A stretch of 64,000 nucleotides of DNA from Puccinia triticina (GCF_026914185.1 NC_070564.1:1302001-1366000), one strand, 5' to 3'; shown: positions 33,609 through 45,025, counted from the first letter of the stretch. Translations and numbers: made by a program. Notes: a model not told the origin generated them from the letters alone.

Positions 33609-34965
33609 ATGCAAAACATTCTTGAATGGATGGATGATGAAGACGATGTTCTTGCCTCCCAACAAACAGTGCTTGGCTTCATGATCAAAATGAAAGAGAA
33701 AAAAAAACACGGTGGTTCAACACCTGGAAGAAGAGAAATCAACCGGAATCGACTTCAAGGACACCAGCAACTCTACAACAATTATTTTTCCGAGAACCCC
33801 GCATATCCTCTAGACACCTTCCGCCGTCGATTCCGAATGCAACGGGACCTTTTCCTACAAATTGTTGAAGATGTCGAAAAAGCCAACAATTACTTTGTAC
33901 AGAAACGCGACGCCGCTGGAAGATTGGGCTTTTCACCTCTTCAAAAGGCCACTGCTGCAATGAGAATGCTTGCATATGGGTGTAGTGCTGACTCTCTTGA
34001 CAAGTATCTTCGCGTGAGTGAGTGACCAAATCATCTTTTGCATTGCAATGTGATATCGAAAATCTGATTATTTATTATCTTCAAAAGGTGAATCAACAGC
34101 AATCAAAAGCTTGAAACAGTTTTGCAAGACTATTGTCAATGTTTACAGCAAAGAGTACTTGCAAAAGCCAAACAAAGACGATGCTGCTAGGCTCCTGGAA
34201 GTTGCGGAGAAGCGAGGTTTTCCCGGGATGATGGGATCAATTGATTGCATGCACTGGTGTTGGAAGAATTGTCCAGTGGCTGATAATGGGGCATGTAGCG
34301 GCAAGGAGGAAGAGCCAACCATTGTCCTTGAAGCAGTGGCCTTGTACGACACTTGGATTTGGCACGCGTTCTTTGGACTCCCTGGTACCCTCAACGATAT
34401 AAACATACTTGATCGATCTCCAATATTCAACCAGCTTCAAGAAGGCGAGGGACTTTCGGTGTCTTATACTGTTAATGAGACTCCCTATGATCTTGGCTAC
34501 TACCTCGCAGACGGCATTTACCCTCCGTATGCCACATTGGTCCAGACAATCTCTCAACCGCAAGGAGCAAAGATGAAGCACTTTGCAAAAATGCAAGAGG
34601 CCTACCGGAAAGATGTCGAGCGAGCTTTTGCGGCTCTGCAATCTTGCTATGCAATTGTGTGATTCCCTGGTTGATTTTGGAAACAAGATGTTCTCTCCGA
34701 TATCATGCTAACAGTGATTATACTCCACAACATGACCGTTGAAGACGAAGCTGGGACTGAATTTGACGGTGACATTGAATACGACCAAAATGCGCGTACC
34801 AAAGCAGCCATCTCCACCAATGGACCAAACGACTCTAGTTTTGAACTTTTCATGTTACAATACCAGTCAATTAGGGATCCCAAAGCACATGCCCAGCTTC
34901 AGAATGACCTCGTTGACCATTTGTGGAACAAGCTTGGCTCTGATGAACCCAGCTCCACCACTTAA
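33609..34965 (+). pseudogene. PIF/Harbinger DDE transposase, two in-frame TGA
   Basis: ATG at 33609. Exon 1 ends at 34017; intron 34018-34087 (GTGAGT...AAAAG, 70 nt); exon 2 runs 34088-34965. N-terminal part: FRRRFRMQRDLFLQIVEDVE, then LGFSPLQKATAAMRMLAYG. Catalytic region: MGSIDCMHWCWKNCP (Asp 1), GYYLADGIYPPYAT (Asp 2), KDVERAFAALQSCYAIV (Glu), then IMLTVIILHNM. TGA at 34660-34662 and 34672-34674 interrupt the stretch after the Glu, where the family has conserved Arg residues, so CGA to TGA fits. All three acidic residues remain. The element is probably no longer autonomous unless the stops are read through. Confidence 0.9.
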
Positions 34966-35131
34966 ATTACTTGTTTTTTTCTTGTTTTGCTTTTTATCTC
35001 ACTCTTTACTTCTCTCAAATGTTTCTCACTCTTAACGTACTGCTTATGAAGAGAAAAAACGTTTTTGTATTTGCATTTAAGCTTGAATTCAAAAGAAAAC
35101 AATGAATCACAAATAAATCAATCAGTTATGC

Positions 35132-36800
35132 TTAAGAATCAACAGACTCTTCATCGTCTTCATCTTCTTCTTCGGAGTCTGACTCTTCATCTTCTTCCTT
35201 TTCTTCCCTTTCTTTTCTCTCCTTCTCTTCCTTCTCCTTTTTCTCCTTTTCTTCCTTTGCCTTTCTCTCTTCTTTGGCCTTCGCTCTCTTGATTTTTTCC
35301 TTCTCTTCTTCGCAAGCCAGAATGTCTTTCTTCTTCTTTTGATAGTAAGCACGGCTTTCGTCGTCCATTGTCGTGAGGTCCCTGGACATGATGGAATCCT
35401 CAATTGCCATTTGTGCCGCAGCTTTCATTGAAGACAAACGGTCACGCGTGATGTCAAGCAGTTGTTTTTGCATCTTGATCATTTTGTCGAGAGAAACCTC
35501 CTCGGCCCGTTTCCGTTTAGCAGCTTTAGAACCTTCCATACGAACGTTTCCGAGGACAGAGCGACTGGCTTCGGAATCGTCATCTTCAACGTCAATAACA
35601 GCAGGGCTTGTGGCGGCAGCGGTAGAGCTGGGAATTTCGGACGGTGCAGATTTAGTCGAATTCTTTGACTTCTTTTCTCGAGCATCATTCTCTTGCTGAG
35701 TAGCCTGCCATTTGGGGGTGTCCTTCAGAATGCCCCAGCAGTGGTCGTAAGTGAAACTGGATCCAGATGTAGTCTTGTATAGCTCTTTGGCCTCGGTTAG
35801 CTGAATAGAAGAAGAGTAAATGTAAATTTTGAGTTCATCATACAAACAGCAAAGCCAAAAAATATATGTACAACATCATCGCGATTTTTCCCACTTGCCA
35901 AACGCCGCTCGGCAGTTGCATAGCATCCAGCAAACTTGCTGACCTTCTTCCACCGATGGGAAGTTACGTTATCCAGTTTGCCTAGATGTCATTTAGTTAT
36001 CCAGTCCTATGTGGTGTAAAATCCTACATCAATTGAATCTGTGGGTGTCAAGAGAAAGGTATAATGTTGTTTAACAATATGGACCCCAATTTATTCCAAG
36101 GAAATCATCTTTTTGATGTTAAAATAATGCTTTTGTGACCAAAAATCAGTTTTCTGGTCTAAGTTACCCAGATAACTGATTTTTGGTCACAAAAGTGATA
36201 TTTCAACATCAAAAATAGGAGTATATTCAAAAAAAAGTGGGACCATACTGTTAATCAACATTCAGCCTTTCTCTTGACACCCACAGATTCAATTTATGTT
36301 GGATTTCACACCCCAGAGGACTGGATAACTAAATCACACCTAGGCAAACTGGATAACGTAACTTCCCATCGTTGCTTCTTTGATATAAGGGCCCAATGAC
36401 ATTCAACGGCACCGGCGGGTCTGAAGGGAAGCTCTTTGAATCCCTTGATGTGTTTTTTGGCCGCGTTGTACTCCTTGATGAGGTCTCCAAGGTATTCGTG
36501 GATTCTCTCCCAAAAGGTCGTAGCCTTTTGTCCTCTCCCAACAATGGCGTCTTGGCTAGTGTTCAACCAAGCAATACATAGTTTCTTTTCTTCTTTGATG
36601 CTCCAACGGGGAAAGCCCTTTTTGGGTTCGGAGGTTTCATTCGGCTTTGAGGTGTTCTTGCTGCTGGAATCCGCCGGTTTGGGGGAGTTGATATCAACGT
36701 CGGCTTTGCTCTTGGAGTTAGCTTTTGGTTTTTTGTTTGGTTTTTTCTTTCTTGGTGACCTGCAAGGAGGAGATATCAGAGTTGATGCTGTTTCATCCAT
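35132..36800 (-). pseudogene. Harbinger Myb/SANT-like (NAM-associated) protein, interrupted by a MITE
   Basis: ATG at 36800. The N-terminus is Lys/Pro/Ser-rich. The Myb/trihelix-like domain starts at GFPRWSIKEEKKLCIAWLNT and includes FWERIHEYLGDL and ECHWALISKKQ. The MITE at 35956-36369 then interrupts. After it the frame resumes with RWKKVSKFAGCYATAERRL. Intron 35801-35871 (GTACAT...TTCAG) leads to LTEAKELYKTTSGSSFTYDH and CWGILKDTPKWQ, then an acidic/basic coiled coil (Lys/Glu-rich) to the stop at 35132. Removing the MITE and one CG restores the frame exactly. Role by family: DNA-binding partner that helps the transposase reach the ends and the nucleus. Confidence 0.88.
35956..36369. mobile_element. 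MITE with 2-bp TSD CG, 414 bp
   Basis: TIR ATGGGAAGTTACGTTATCCA, with inverted similarity over ~150 bp on each side. CG flanks both ends (35954-35955, 36370-36371). Taking out the element and one CG restores the conserved reading Gln-Arg-Trp-Lys-Lys of the host Myb-like gene. The same end type (AWGGGWAGTTACG) and CG duplication are seen at 39621-45526. The interior contains a second inverted repeat around GATAACTGATTTTTGGTCAC. Confidence 0.88.
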
Positions 36801-37011
36801 CTTTGCGGGGTATGAATTCGAGTGGATGGAGGCGTGTATGGTCAATCGCGGCTTGGATGCAACCCGCAGAAGTCGGCAGGTGATCGCGGGTTTGAGTGCC
36901 ACCCGCAATGTTCCCAGGGTTGTTTCGCAGGGCCGTTAGAGCGCAAAAAAGGGCCCCGGGCCGCCAAAGTTCGCCCCCGATCGCCGAGTCGCGGCTCCGT
37001 TAGAGATGCTC

Positions 37012-37391
37012 TAAGCCGGGAATCCAGAGGATCAGCAAAGATCTTCTGGGAGGCCCCAAGTCGCGCAAGTCGCCCGTCCAGCAACACATCTCCTCCGCGA
37101 CGCCCCCCCTCCCTTGCCTGCTGCCGCTCCCATTGCCCTGCCCGTCTGCCGCGTTGCCTCTGATAATCCCCAGAACCCGAGCGCACGCAAGAGCTGGACC
37201 GTCGACATGAGTGGGCTCAACAGCATCCAGAAACAGTCTAGCCGCAGCATCAGCAAGCCGGCTTGGGGTAAGTTTTTTTTTCAACACCAAACCAAATGAT
37301 GCTGCTGATCAACTCATCTCTCATCTGCTCTGCCTCCAAGATGTTTGCGGACCTCATTGGCCCACCTTCCATTGAATGTCAAAGGACCATG

Positions 37392-37422
<31 letters not shown>

Positions 37423-39316
37423 ATTTTTCTGCCATATGTAAGTCTGTTTCTTCCACCTGCACCCACCTCCTCATATTTGGCCTCAAGCCAGTAGCTTGAG
37501 CCTGAGCCCGCCTCCTGCCAGTGTTTGGCGGCTGTTGTTCATGGCCCCCCTGCCTCCAGAACATGACCTGGACTTCAAGCTTGTCTCAGACCTTATCCAC
37601 TGATCTGGGTGCTCTCGGGCACGCTGCTCAAGGGCTTCCGGCTTGCGTTGCTGGTTCTACATATGTTCAAGGCGCTGAATTGTGGGAGCGACTTGCGGCT
37701 GATTCCAAGCCGACGGCTGGCCTTCTGAACGCTCATTGGAGCAGGTTCCCAGAGAGACTGCAGACAGAAAGGATCATATGCTTGTACTGCAACGGCAAGG
37801 CCAACCGCACCAGTCTGCCCCTGCTCACAGGCCCCTCCTACACAATTCTGAACGGGAGTCAAGCAGCAATGTTAGCTTGAGTTTGGGTACATACACAGCC
37901 TCATCATCAAATGTATCCTCCTGATATTTGACCCGTTTTTTTGCCAGCTTTTGATCTCTGAATTATTCTGGGATATATCTTGCCAACATTCATGGCTAGG
38001 CAAAGGCCATCTGACCTGCTCCTCCAGACCTAGCTAGACACCGAAATCCCTGCTGATCTGATGGAGTCTGGACTTGGAGGGACTCAAGCCGGGGAGGCCC
38101 ACGGCCTATCTGTACACAAAGACGAACTGGGCGGGGCGGAGGAAGGATCTGTGGCACGCGTTCTTCAAGCAACACATTCAGACAATCCGTACCCATTTGG
38201 CAATGATGAAGAAGCGCGAATGGCCAGCAGGTCCGGGAGTGGCAGCTGGTCGGGATCACCATCAAGGAAGGAGAGAAGCTGGCAAACAATATGGCCCAGG
38301 AGCTGGGGATGCGCGGGCTACCGTACACTACATACAGCTGATGTGTGCGCACTTCAGCAATTTTTGATTTTTTTTGCAAACCCATGATCTTTTTTGGCCC
38401 CCAAAAATATATTCTTCCTCTCTGTACTGAAATTTTTATGTTTTGTAGACATATTGGTTTATCACAACTACTCAGCTGTCAGAGCCGCAATCAATGGCAA
38501 AACCCTATCCAAGACCAACACATTGTTGGCCGCTTCAATCAGCATAGAATCCCTTTGACAATGGACAAGTCTGTACAAAAGGACTAAATGTCATATGTGA
38601 GCCTGCCGCGTGTCAAACCTCAAACTCAAGATCATTTTCCTTCAGCGGTGGGACCACCGGTGACCCAGCCACCTTTTTTTGAGACTTTTATTCCATCCCC
38701 TTGGGATAAAAATAGGGTCTCCAAGCTGGTGAAAATCAAAGTGAGCATGTGGGGTTTTCTGAATTAGTTCACTGAAAAGAAACGGGGCTGTTGATTTTTG
38801 CAATTTGTCTTTTGCAATGTCAGGAAATTGCAAAACCACAAAATTGTAAAACTACATAATATGTCCAAATAAATCAGATTTGCAATTTCTCATAGAAATG
38901 GCAGAAGCGCAAAACAAGGCTGTGCAAAATTCAAATTGCAAATTTGTAGATGGTGCCAAGTGTTGCACATAATTACAATTGAAATCTTACCATCAATGGC
39001 CATTGCAAAAATGGCCATTGTAAAACTGCATCCATGAGCTAAGACAATGAGTATTGCAAGCTCATTCGTTTATGAGGTAGCAAGCTTGTAAAATGGAAAT
39101 TGTAAAAATACATTCCAACCGTCAGATATGTAATTTTGCATTCCCTTGAAAAAAAGGTACCGCGCCAATGGTCCTAAAAAAAAACAAGGGATCACGCAGT
39201 ACAGATCAAGAGGAGGGGAGAGATCCAGCAGGAAGAAAAATATGGAAAATGGGAAAACAGAGCACCAAAACAAGGAAAGCAAGAAAAGCACCAGAGGCAA
39301 ACATGGGGGAAAGATA
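37012..39316. other. unclassified region with weak ORFs and a 30-A run
   Basis: 37015-37265 could continue the C-rich host frame from 33387. 37392-37421 is a run of 30 A. 37521-37880 (119 codons, LWERLAADSKPTAGLLNAHW) and about 38074-38340 (TNWAGRRKDLWHAFFKQHIQ in one frame, VREWQLVGITIKEGEKLANN in another) look like fragments of one or two decayed coding regions that I cannot identify. 38790-39150 holds ATTGTAAAA/TTGCAAT-rich repeats similar to 51000-51190. 39190-39316 follows the stop of the USP gene. Confidence 0.4.
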
Positions 39317-39938
39317 TCATGATTTTTGACGAGAAGATCTTTGCGTACCCTCCTTGGGGACGGATTTCTGAGAGGAAGGAACCAATTTCCAAGTAGCGGC
39401 GGCTTTCTGAGGGGCAGCGGCAGTGTTGCAAGTTGTGGCGGAAGATTCTGGGGCCCTACTGGCCTCTATTAACTGCAATGGGGCCAATCCAGAGTTCTGG
39501 GACCTCAACTTGTCTTCCTCGGCGGCCCAATGAGCTTTCCAGTAGGCTGAGGCGCGGGCGGCAATGCGCTCCCAGTCTGCAGCTTCCAAGGGAGCGGGCT
39601 TGAAGGTACTGCGGGCAACGAAGGGTAGTTACGTTACGTTGCGTTATCCGCGCAATGTTGGTAACATAACTACCCCCGTTATCCAGGCCCCCCTGTTACT
39701 TTACTAGTAACGGGGTCATTTCAGGCCCCACGCGTAACGCAACAGGCCTCATTTTTGAGGCCCGTTATCGCGTTATCCGGGGGATAACGCGATAACAGAC
39801 CACTTAAGGCCTTTTTTGCCGGTTCTCAGGGGCTCCGCGCGCCCGGATAACGCAACAAGCATAAAAAAAACGGCTTGATGTGGTGCAATAACGTAATCGC
39901 ACCGCTGTTATGCGTAAAGCGTAGATAACGACAAAAAC

Positions 39939-40270
39939 TGATGAGCTAAACGGAGGTCTGGGAGCAGCGGACACGAGGCGAGCCGGACGGAGTGGTTGTG
40001 GAAGGATTGGTTCATTACACAATAGATCAGAAACAGGAGAAAGAGAAGAAAGAAGAGAGAAGAGAAAAACAATCAAGACTGTACCTGGGAGCAGCGGACA
40101 CGAGGCGAGCCGGACGGAGTGGTTGTGGAAGGATGAGGAAAGGATCCTTCCACGTCCGCTGATCCCAGGTGTACAAGGTGAGATGTGAAAGCTGTGTGAC
40201 ATGTGAGGAAAAGTGGAATGAAATGTATGTAGCAGAAGTGAAACATGAAACAAATGTGACTACCTCAACA
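39939..40270 (-). repeat. Copia 3' LTR
   Basis: 332 bp. It contains an internal direct duplication of about 50 bp (CTGGGAGCAGCGGACACGAG ... GTGGTTGTGGAAGGAT) at about 39958 and 40085, also present in the other LTR. Confidence 0.95.
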
Positions 40271-40282
40271 CCCCCCCTTGCT
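40271..40282 (-). promoter_or_regulatory. Copia polypurine tract
   Basis: Minus-strand AGCAAGGGGGGG directly abuts the 3' LTR, the expected place and composition for the plus-strand primer. Confidence 0.75.
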
Positions 40283-40492
40283 GCATACATGAGTGCCATA
40301 ATCAGAGAAATAGAGAGAGTAAATATGGAAATTGAGGGGAAAAAGGGAAAGGAAGAGAAAGAAATAGAGAGAATGATAGGAGTTGGGGCTGGGAATGGGA
40401 AGAAGGAAGGGAAGGAGAGTGAAAGGAGTGTAGAAGATTTGAGAGGGGAAGAAGAATTGAAAGATTTGAGGGGTAGGGTAAAGTGAGACTGA

Positions 40493-43400
40493 TCATCCAT
40501 CGACAATGCCAAACATGGTGCGATGTTTTTCCAGTGCTACGCGGGGCAGAGGCTTTGTTAACATATCTGCCAACATGTCCTTGGTTGAGACGTGCAGGAG
40601 TGTTATTTCGCCATCTTGAAGACATTCTCTGATGAAATGGTAGCGCGCATGAATGTGTTTTGTTCTTGCGTGATGTTCCGGATTCCTTGCAAGAGCTTCG
40701 GCGCCCTCATTGTCGACGTGAAGGGGAATCGCGGTGTCCGGTCGTAGATGTAGCTCGCTGAGAAGGTGTCGGAGCCACAGGCCCTCTTTACAGGAATCAG
40801 AGAGGGCCTTGTACTCCGCTTCGGTGCTAGACAAAGAAACAGTAGCTTGTTTTCTGGATTTCCATGAGATGGCTCCATCACCGATGCGGTACGTGTAGGC
40901 GGAAGTGGATCGACGATCGTCGCGATCTTCGGCCCAGTCAGAATCCGAAAAGCCTGAGCATTCGAGTTGACCACCCAGGCGAAGTTTGAGGTTCTTAGTT
41001 GAGGCTAGATAATTCAGGATTCGCAGACCTGCAAACCAATGGGCAGAAGAGGGATCTTTCAGATGCTGGGAGAGGCGGTTGACGGCAAAGGAGATGTCTG
41101 GTCGTGTGCACTGCGAGACCCACAGCAGTGAGCCAATAAGTTGATTGTACGGGCCCGGTGATGGGGGATCAGATGGTTTCCGACGGCTTAAGTTTTTGAA
41201 GTTGCAATCAGTTGGAGTCGGTACTGATATATGTTGGCCGTCCAGAAAGCGTTGACAGATTTCCGTGATGTAGTGTGACTGATTGAGAAAAACGTGTCGT
41301 GTAGCCAGATTGCGAGTGATCTTGATGGAGAGAAAGTGGTTTAAATCTTCATCGGCACCGATTTTGAAGCGTTTTCCAATGGAGGCTATGAGAGAGTCAA
41401 CAAATGACGGCTCGCCGACAATGGCTAGGTCATCGACATGAGTGGTTAGAGCGCCAACCAGCGAGCCTCGGATAGTTTTGAAGTACAGAGTTGGATCATA
41501 CTTCGAGTTAGACAGACCAAGGTCAATGAGGGCCTTGTGTAGTTCAATGTTCCATTGTCGTGGGGATTGCTTGAGTCCGTAGAGTGATCGGTTCACTTCA
41601 CAGACCCAATCCGGATGCTGAGAGTCTTCGAAGCCGGGGGGCTGTTCCATGTAGATTGGTTGGTCCAGGTGTCCATTTAGGAAAGCTGTCTTGAAGTCTA
41701 CTTGACGGCCTTTCCATTGTCGACATGCCAGGAGACTGAGGATTAGGCGGAGAGATTCGAGTCGAAGGGTTGGCGAGAAAACTTCGTCATAGTCAAGACC
41801 CTGTACTTGGGTGTATCCCATTGCAACGAGGCGAGCCTTGAGTTTTTGGATGGTTCGGTCGGGTCGGCGTTTCACTTTGAAAACCCACTTAGATTTGATA
41901 ATTTTTCGCTTGTCCGGTCTTGGCACCAGGCGCCAAGTCTGCATGCCAAGGAGGGATGCAAACTCGTCTTCGGCAGCTTTGAGCCAGCGATGTTTGTTAG
42001 GTGATTTGAGGAGTTGACGCCAGGTCTTTGGCGTGTCGATGTCGTTTTCTATTGAGGCATTTTTCGACCACGTGCCGTAGCGATCTGGAGCTTTGCGCTC
42101 ACGGCCAGAACGTCGCCTAGGGGGTGGAGATTGGGGCAGGAGTGGTGGTGAGGGAGGCTTGGGGGGTGACGACGAGCGTTTGGGAGGTGGGGAGTGGGGA
42201 GGAGAGGGAGTTGGGAGTCGAGGAGAGGCGGAGGCAGGTACTGGCGCTGTAGGTGAGGAAGATGGGAGGCTGTGGGGAGGTAGACGGTCAGATGCGGGAA
42301 GAAGAGGCGGTAGAGAAATGATAGAGATATCCGGCGAAGGATGCTCAACTGGAGAGATGTCCGAGTCTGAGCTGATGGGCATGGGATCACGAGGAGCGTT
42401 GCCTGGGGCATGAATTGAGGCAGTCAAGCGGCGATCAAAGCGGGGACGGAGAGGAATGTCTAGTGGAGGAAGATCCGGAGTGTTAACTTCTTTGGTGGGT
42501 TTCTTGGGGGAATGCGGCTCGGGATTCGAAGGTATGTTTGGATTTGCGCATTGATTTGGTGATGGGTTGTCAGATGGATGGGACGCCGTTGCCGGAGGTG
42601 CAGGAGGAGAAGAGATCGATTTTGGCCATGAGACCTCGACTGGTAGAGGTTCCGGGGGGGAGCGAAGTGCGGCACCGTATGGAAAGATGGAGTCATCGAA
42701 TATAACGTCCCGTGACTTGACAACAGAGCGTTTTTCCAGGTCCCAGAGCCGAAAGCCATTGCCGTCAGATAAATACGAAAGTAGTAAGGACGCACGGCCC
42801 TTGAGATCAAGCTTTTTCCGTTCGGCTTCAGGAACTTTGTACCAAGACAGACAACCAAATGGATGGAGAGATTTAAAGTCAATAGCATTTACCCCTAGGA
42901 TTGAGGTGGGGGAACGAAAACCTTGTGGTGTGTTGCAGGGGATTGAGTTGTAGGAAAAGAGTGAGTGACGAAGAGCGTCGACCCAGAAGGACTTCGGAAG
43001 TCTTGCCTGAATTAAAGATGAGCGAACAAGGTTGCTGATTGTCCTGTTTGTTCGCTCTGCCACACCGTTTAATTCTGGAGAGTGAGGGGGACCGGGTTCA
43101 TGTTTGATGCCAGCACTGGCAAGATATACCTCAAAAGCCTTTGACATATACTCCCCTCCGTTGTCGGTTCTCAGCGAAAGAATCTTGTTCTTGCCGTCTC
43201 TCTCAAAAGAAGCGTGGAATAATTTGAAACAGGCAAACGACTCGCTTTTGAATTTCATGGGAAAGACGGAGAGAAATTTTGAACAATCATCTATGAAGGT
43301 AATGAAATATTTGTACCCTTCACGTGAGACTACCTCGTAGGAACCGACATCAGAGTGAATTACTTCCCCAGGAGCTGTTGAGCGATGTGAGGACCGAGAT

Positions 43401-45025
43401 TTGAAAGACTTCCGGTGCATTTTGGCCTGGACGCAGGTCGGACATTGCTGAACCGCGATCTCGTTCATTTCAGAGGGATGGATGTTGTGCTGTTTTAGAA
43501 CTGATTTTAACGGTTTGAGACCGATGTGCGAGAATCGGAGATGATAGCCGAAAAGAGAATTGTCAACTTGACTGGGGGAATGGGTAAATGTGGAAGATGA
43601 GCTCACAGGCTCAGGGGCGAGGTAGAAGAGGTTTCCTCGTCTGTATCCCCTTCCCGCCATGGTACCGTTGAGTTTGAGGTCAGAGGACTTGTAGAAGTCG
43701 CACGATGACTTGGTGAAGATGACCGTGAAGCCTGCGTCACAGATTCCAGCCACTGAGAGAAGGGGTTCATGGAGAGAAGGAACCACCAGAGTCTTTAGGG
43801 TCGGGCCGCCTTCGATGGGGAGTCTCGCCAGACCTTTGTGAGTGGCTTCAACGACTGAGTGGTCCGCAAGGCGAACAGGAGTGTGATCGCTGCGGAGGCT
43901 GGTGAGAGCGGTGGCATCTGGCGTCATGGAAAGCGAACAGCCAGAGTCAATATTGGCATCTCCGCAGGTCGGCGAGTCAAAGCTGGCGGAGAGAGAGGCA
44001 ACCGCGTTGCCTGCAGACACCTCTAGTTCGGATCCGGAGTAGTCCGACTCCTCATTCTCCGCAGGATCTTGAGAGGACCTGCCGAGAGTAGCCGCTGAGG
44101 TCCTTCCCGCCCTAGCTGCTGGTTTGGCTTGGCTACCTTGACGCTTATCGGAGTCACCTTGGTTCGCTCGAGAGCGTTGGTTTGCTTTGTGCTCGTCCAA
44201 GATGCGTCGAGAATTGTAGCAGTTGTTCAAGTCGTGGCCGTCCACGTTGCAGAAGTTACAGTGACGAGAGTTGTCACGAGGAGGTCGGTTGGGGCGACTA
44301 CGGGGTTTAGACGAAGAGTGTTGGTTGGAGGCCTTTGGCTTGGCCGAGGAGGTCGACACGGGTGCCTCTGCGTCGTGAGTCTTTCGACGGAGGTATTCGC
44401 TTTTTAGAGCCACAGCGACCTGTTCAGCAGTGACCTGAGGCTGATTCATGAGGGAAGAGACGCAGCTCATCCAGTCTGCGGGGAGGGAGTTGATCAGGGC
44501 AGTGGCGTGAATCTCATTCACGGTGAGTGGTTTTCCGGGGGTGACGAGAGAGTCAAGGCGTTCGGCTACTTTTGCCACCTCGTCAATGTGAGCCAACATA
44601 TCATCGCTTTCCATTTTCGAGGTAGAGATCATCCGTAACCAGTACATACGCCCGCCAGCGGAGCTGTCGCAGTGGACTGAACGGAGAGCCTCCCAGGTTT
44701 TGGCGGCGTCCCCTCGGTGAAGCCTGGTGTAGCGGAAGTTGGGTGGCTCGACAACTTGGGAGATAAGAGTGCAGATGGCTTTGCTGTCGCTCTCCCAGTT
44801 CAAAGGACGTTTTGCCGGAGGAATTTCCTTGAGGGCGTAGTCGACCTTGTAGAATTCGAGAAGACTGAGCATTTGATACTCCCAGTCGGGCCAGTTTGAT
44901 CGAGAGTCGGGGGCCTTCAGCGGGATAATTTTCGCGCTGAGCAGTTTGCTTGGAGTGCTGTCTCCGGCCAGGCTGGCCGCGAGGTTCAGACCCGGATCGT
45001 TTTTGGAAGTCGAGGCGTCCGTCAT
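40493..45025 (-). CDS. Copia Gag-Pol polyprotein, 1510 aa, intact
   Basis: Begins at ATG 45025. Order Gag, protease, integrase, reverse transcriptase, RNase H, as in Ty1/Copia. The Gag N-terminus has a UBN2-like capsid region (residues ~40-220) and a zinc knuckle CNFCNVDGHDLNNC at ~256-269 (CX2CX4HX4C). Protease active site DSG at ~360. Integrase: His/Cys finger ending CPTCVQAK near 530, then Asp ~559, Asp ~621 (RTDNGGEY) and Glu ~657 (NGVAERTNRT), with DD35E spacing. Reverse transcriptase: QVDFKTAFLNGHLDQPIYM, SLYGLKQSPRQW and the catalytic THVDDL. RNase H: SDSDWAED, SSTEAEYKAL, HVDNEGA. No stop or frameshift. Gag and Pol are in one frame, so no programmed shift is needed. Confidence 0.97.
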   Translation of the reverse strand: MTDASTSKNDPGLNLAASLAGDSTPSKLLSAKIIPLKAPDSRSNWPDWEYQMLSLLEFYKVDYALKEIPPAKRPLNWESDSKAICTLISQVVEPPNFRYTRLHRGDAAKTWEALRSVHCDSSAGGRMYWLRMISTSKMESDDMLAHIDEVAKVAERLDSLVTPGKPLTVNEIHATALINSLPADWMSCVSSLMNQPQVTAEQVAVALKSEYLRRKTHDAEAPVSTSSAKPKASNQHSSSKPRSRPNRPPRDNSRHCNFCNVDGHDLNNCYNSRRILDEHKANQRSRANQGDSDKRQGSQAKPAARAGRTSAATLGRSSQDPAENEESDYSGSELEVSAGNAVASLSASFDSPTCGDANIDSGCSLSMTPDATALTSLRSDHTPVRLADHSVVEATHKGLARLPIEGGPTLKTLVVPSLHEPLLSVAGICDAGFTVIFTKSSCDFYKSSDLKLNGTMAGRGYRRGNLFYLAPEPVSSSSTFTHSPSQVDNSLFGYHLRFSHIGLKPLKSVLKQHNIHPSEMNEIAVQQCPTCVQAKMHRKSFKSRSSHRSTAPGEVIHSDVGSYEVVSREGYKYFITFIDDCSKFLSVFPMKFKSESFACFKLFHASFERDGKNKILSLRTDNGGEYMSKAFEVYLASAGIKHEPGPPHSPELNGVAERTNRTISNLVRSSLIQARLPKSFWVDALRHSLFSYNSIPCNTPQGFRSPTSILGVNAIDFKSLHPFGCLSWYKVPEAERKKLDLKGRASLLLSYLSDGNGFRLWDLEKRSVVKSRDVIFDDSIFPYGAALRSPPEPLPVEVSWPKSISSPPAPPATASHPSDNPSPNQCANPNIPSNPEPHSPKKPTKEVNTPDLPPLDIPLRPRFDRRLTASIHAPGNAPRDPMPISSDSDISPVEHPSPDISIISLPPLLPASDRLPPHSLPSSSPTAPVPASASPRLPTPSPPHSPPPKRSSSPPKPPSPPLLPQSPPPRRRSGRERKAPDRYGTWSKNASIENDIDTPKTWRQLLKSPNKHRWLKAAEDEFASLLGMQTWRLVPRPDKRKIIKSKWVFKVKRRPDRTIQKLKARLVAMGYTQVQGLDYDEVFSPTLRLESLRLILSLLACRQWKGRQVDFKTAFLNGHLDQPIYMEQPPGFEDSQHPDWVCEVNRSLYGLKQSPRQWNIELHKALIDLGLSNSKYDPTLYFKTIRGSLVGALTTHVDDLAIVGEPSFVDSLIASIGKRFKIGADEDLNHFLSIKITRNLATRHVFLNQSHYITEICQRFLDGQHISVPTPTDCNFKNLSRRKPSDPPSPGPYNQLIGSLLWVSQCTRPDISFAVNRLSQHLKDPSSAHWFAGLRILNYLASTKNLKLRLGGQLECSGFSDSDWAEDRDDRRSTSAYTYRIGDGAISWKSRKQATVSLSSTEAEYKALSDSCKEGLWLRHLLSELHLRPDTAIPLHVDNEGAEALARNPEHHARTKHIHARYHFIRECLQDGEITLLHVSTKDMLADMLTKPLPRVALEKHRTMFGIVDG

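Larger units (their letters stand above)
33437..37011. mobile_element. PIF/Harbinger element 1, 3575 bp, TSD TAA, two genes
   Basis: TIRs GAGCATCTCTAACGG are perfect over 15 bp, and TAA is duplicated at 33434-33436 and 37012-37014. A transposase lies on + (33609-34965) and a Myb/SANT-like protein on - (35132-36800), the canonical two-gene layout of this superfamily. A 414-bp MITE is nested at 35956-36369; without it the element is 3159 bp. The first nine TIR bases equal those of the MITE at 5212-6390. Confidence 0.95.

Noticed and set aside
37392..37421. Run of 30 A as the poly(A) tail of a retrocopy
   Set aside because: No coding or target-duplication evidence upstream. It may be a simple homopolymer or assembly artefact.
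38061..38387. A 108-codon gene
   Set aside because: Three frames are open over the same stretch and the most protein-like sequence switches frame. Probably a decayed gene of unknown kind, left in the gap entry.
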